In this document: positions 62,783 through 64,000 of the stretch, piece after piece
How the letters are laid out: each line of letters begins with the position of its first letter
Numbering within the stretch: position 1 is the first letter of the stretch
Assembly: GCA_904063045.1 (NCBI GenBank)
Contig: CAJFCJ010000012.1
Span: 372,001-436,000 of the forward strand
Reading direction: 5' to 3'
Source of the DNA: Dimorphilus gyrociliatus
Taxonomy: Eukaryota; Annelida; Polychaeta; Dinophilidae
Length of the DNA stretch: 64,000 nt
The notes under the pieces: generated by a model
What the model saw: only the letters and a program-made list of their open reading frames with translations
Told to the model about the DNA's origin: nothing
The model's database searches: none
Program-made: the position numbers and the translations under genes

Positions 62783-63348
62783 TTAAAAATATTTGGCTTG
62801 TTCGATGACATCCAGAATTTGATTCATCAAGATAAAAACTTTCGGATAAAGTCTACTAGGTCTCAAATTAACGACTTTGACAATTTTACTCATATAACTT
62901 ATGTCTTCTCCTCTAATACGGCAGTACAGATGTTCAGCTTGGGCATAAACTTCTTTCATAAAGTCTATGCTATCGCTTGACAAAAATTTTCTTAGAGACG
63001 ACGTATCCTTAAATAATACTCTGTAACACTCATCTAGCAAATTAGTTGTTTTCCCGAAATTAAAGCTCTTTGTCTTCGCAGACTTGTAATGAGAGACGAT
63101 TAAAGTTATAAAAACTGACGGCTCCCAGAAATCATCCTTTATATCAAAATATTGAAGACAATATTAATAATTTATTTCTTTCACTTTACGAAAATACTTA
63201 CTTTATTAATCTTTACTCGACTGCCAATTATGATATCAGCTGACTCTCGTTTGTATTCTCTATTATTTTTACTTGAAACTTTACACTTTAAAGCATCTAA
63301 TACACCAAAAAAGCCTGTAACCATTAATAGAATATAAGAGAACTTCAT
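62783..63348 (-). CDS. Unrecognised secreted protein, two exons, 166 aa
   Basis: Exon 1 is 63348-63202 (49 codons, donor AAA|GTAAGT). A 65-base intron follows, then exon 2 is 63136-62783 (acceptor ATAAAG|GATG) with a stop. Both borders are phase 0. Residues 1 to about 19 (MKFSYILLMVTGFFGVLDA) form a clear signal peptide. The mature part is mostly predicted helical, with three cysteines (one right after the signal, DECYRV and HLYCRI) and a basic/acidic mix (KFLSSDSIDFMKEVYAQAEH). A TATA box stands about 60 bases upstream of the ATG. I recognise no family. It may be a lineage-specific secreted or cytokine-like helical protein. Its sequence and splice signals make it a real gene; its function is unknown. 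Confidence 0.75.
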
Positions 63349-63764
63349 ATTTCAAACTTTCTTCGGGAACTTCAATGCTTTACGTTTAAGAGTTGTCGAT
63401 TTGCCTATTTATAAGATTTTTCTATTCAGTTGAAACAGCAAAAAGTTTACTGTTAGTTTCTAAGAGAAGAGAAAATTTAAATATAAATTGAACATAACCA
63501 ATAACCACAAAAAATGAAAAATTTTCTTTACACATATATAAATATATGTTTATATTTATAAAATGACTAGTTGATATAATTCATTTCCATTGAAAAGCAT
63601 TGATACAAATAAACAACCATAGTAAACTTTTGAACAAATGAATATCATAGAAGACTAACTCTTTTATTAAACAATAAAAAATAATAGTTTTAACGAGTTT
63701 AAAAACAAAATTAATATAAACAAAAAATGTGAGATAATTTTCCTCTCAATGAAAAAGTTTTGTT
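63349..63764. other. Spacer between two minus-strand genes
   Basis: About 415 bases holding the TATA box of the left gene and, on the minus strand, AATAAA for the right gene (plus-strand TTTATT at 63663-63668, about 97 bases past its stop). Confidence 0.5.
63407..63414 (-). promoter_or_regulatory. TATA box of the secreted-protein gene
   Basis: TATAAATA on the minus strand, about 60 bases upstream of the ATG at 63348. This implies a 5' UTR of about 30 bases. Confidence 0.5.
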
Positions 63765-64000
63765 TTAACATTTTAAATCTTTTGTCAGTACTTTATCAAC
63801 TCTATTAGCAACTTGTTTGAATACAATTTTTAAGCCTAAACAAGTGTTGGGTCTCTTTCGAATTATTGCTGGTTTCTTCTTGTAGTTTATACTATTTATA
63901 AATTTGTTTAGTTGATATTCCACAAGCTTAATTCCCTTGCGTGTTTTGAAAATTTTGTTTCCATATTTTTTTAAATTGATGATGCTTTGGACGTTTTGAA
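63765..64000 (-). CDS. Terminal exon of an unrecognised gene, cut by the window edge
   Basis: An open frame enters from the right edge (first whole codon at 63998) and runs 78 codons to TAA at 63765-63767. It reads as protein: lysine-rich, with KKYGNKIFKTRKGIKLVEYQ, KRPNTCLGLKIVFKQ and a C-terminal KDLKC. AATAAA follows at 63663-63668 on the same strand. No start is visible. It shows no obvious similarity to the neighbouring secreted protein, and I do not recognise it. Confidence 0.55.
   Translation of the reverse strand, partial: QNVQSIINLKKYGNKIFKTRKGIKLVEYQLNKFINSINYKKKPAIIRKRPNTCLGLKIVFKQVANRVDKVLTKDLKC

Noticed and set aside
1-64000. tRNA, rRNA, CRISPR arrays, complete transposons
   Set aside because: I looked for tRNA box words, ordered direct repeats and transposase or reverse-transcriptase motifs and saw none that hold up; a tRNA or repeat-library search would be decisive.

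Overview
The window is from an AT-rich animal (eukaryotic) genome. Its genes are split by GT-AG introns, most of them short (about 50-170 nt). Poly(A) signals follow the stop codons, and TA, GA and GT microsatellites are frequent. The gene set is neuronal or second-messenger: a peptide-type class A GPCR, a repetitive neuropeptide precursor, a cGMP/cAMP phosphodiesterase (PDE11), a GABA-B receptor subunit 2 and an invertebrate muscarinic receptor. A pedal-peptide-like precursor together with a type-B-like muscarinic receptor suggests a protostome invertebrate, perhaps a lophotrochozoan. I cannot name the species.

Layout. 0.8-2.3 kb (+): two-exon class A GPCR. 2.3-10.2 kb: AT-rich, almost empty. 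10.2-10.5 kb (-): intronless neuropeptide precursor with six 11-residue repeats. 10.5-15.4 kb: intergenic, with a decayed coding-like stretch near 12 kb. 15.4-22.7 kb (-): a complete 16-exon PDE11 gene, which I rebuilt to 799 aa with consistent phases. 25.9-30.3 kb (+): a complete 14-exon GABA-B subunit 2 gene of 741 aa, head-to-head with PDE11 and containing one apparent GC-AG intron. 33.0-34.8 kb (-): intronless muscarinic receptor of 602 aa. 34.8-62.8 kb: a gene-poor stretch of about 28 kb with CpG-richer islands, NRF1-, E2F-, CRE- and E-box-like sites, and a possible first exon of an eh1-motif transcription factor at 58.1 kb. 62.8-63.3 kb (-): two-exon gene for an unrecognised secreted protein. 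63.8-64.0 kb (-): 3' end of another unrecognised gene cut by the window edge.

How the genes could relate: a releasable peptide, three neurotransmitter or peptide receptors and a cyclic-nucleotide phosphodiesterase lie within 35 kb. GABA-B and type-B muscarinic receptors typically couple to Gi and lower cAMP, and PDE11 hydrolyses cAMP and cGMP, so the products act on the same second messengers. That they are linked for a functional reason is only a guess.

The most interesting points are: a short-peptide relative of the pedal peptide/orcokinin family; a GABA-B2 subunit without the coiled-coil tail that has lost two disulfide pairs while keeping a third; a reduced GAF-A domain in PDE11; a recurrent CTCF-like motif near several gene starts; and the regulatory-looking gene desert.
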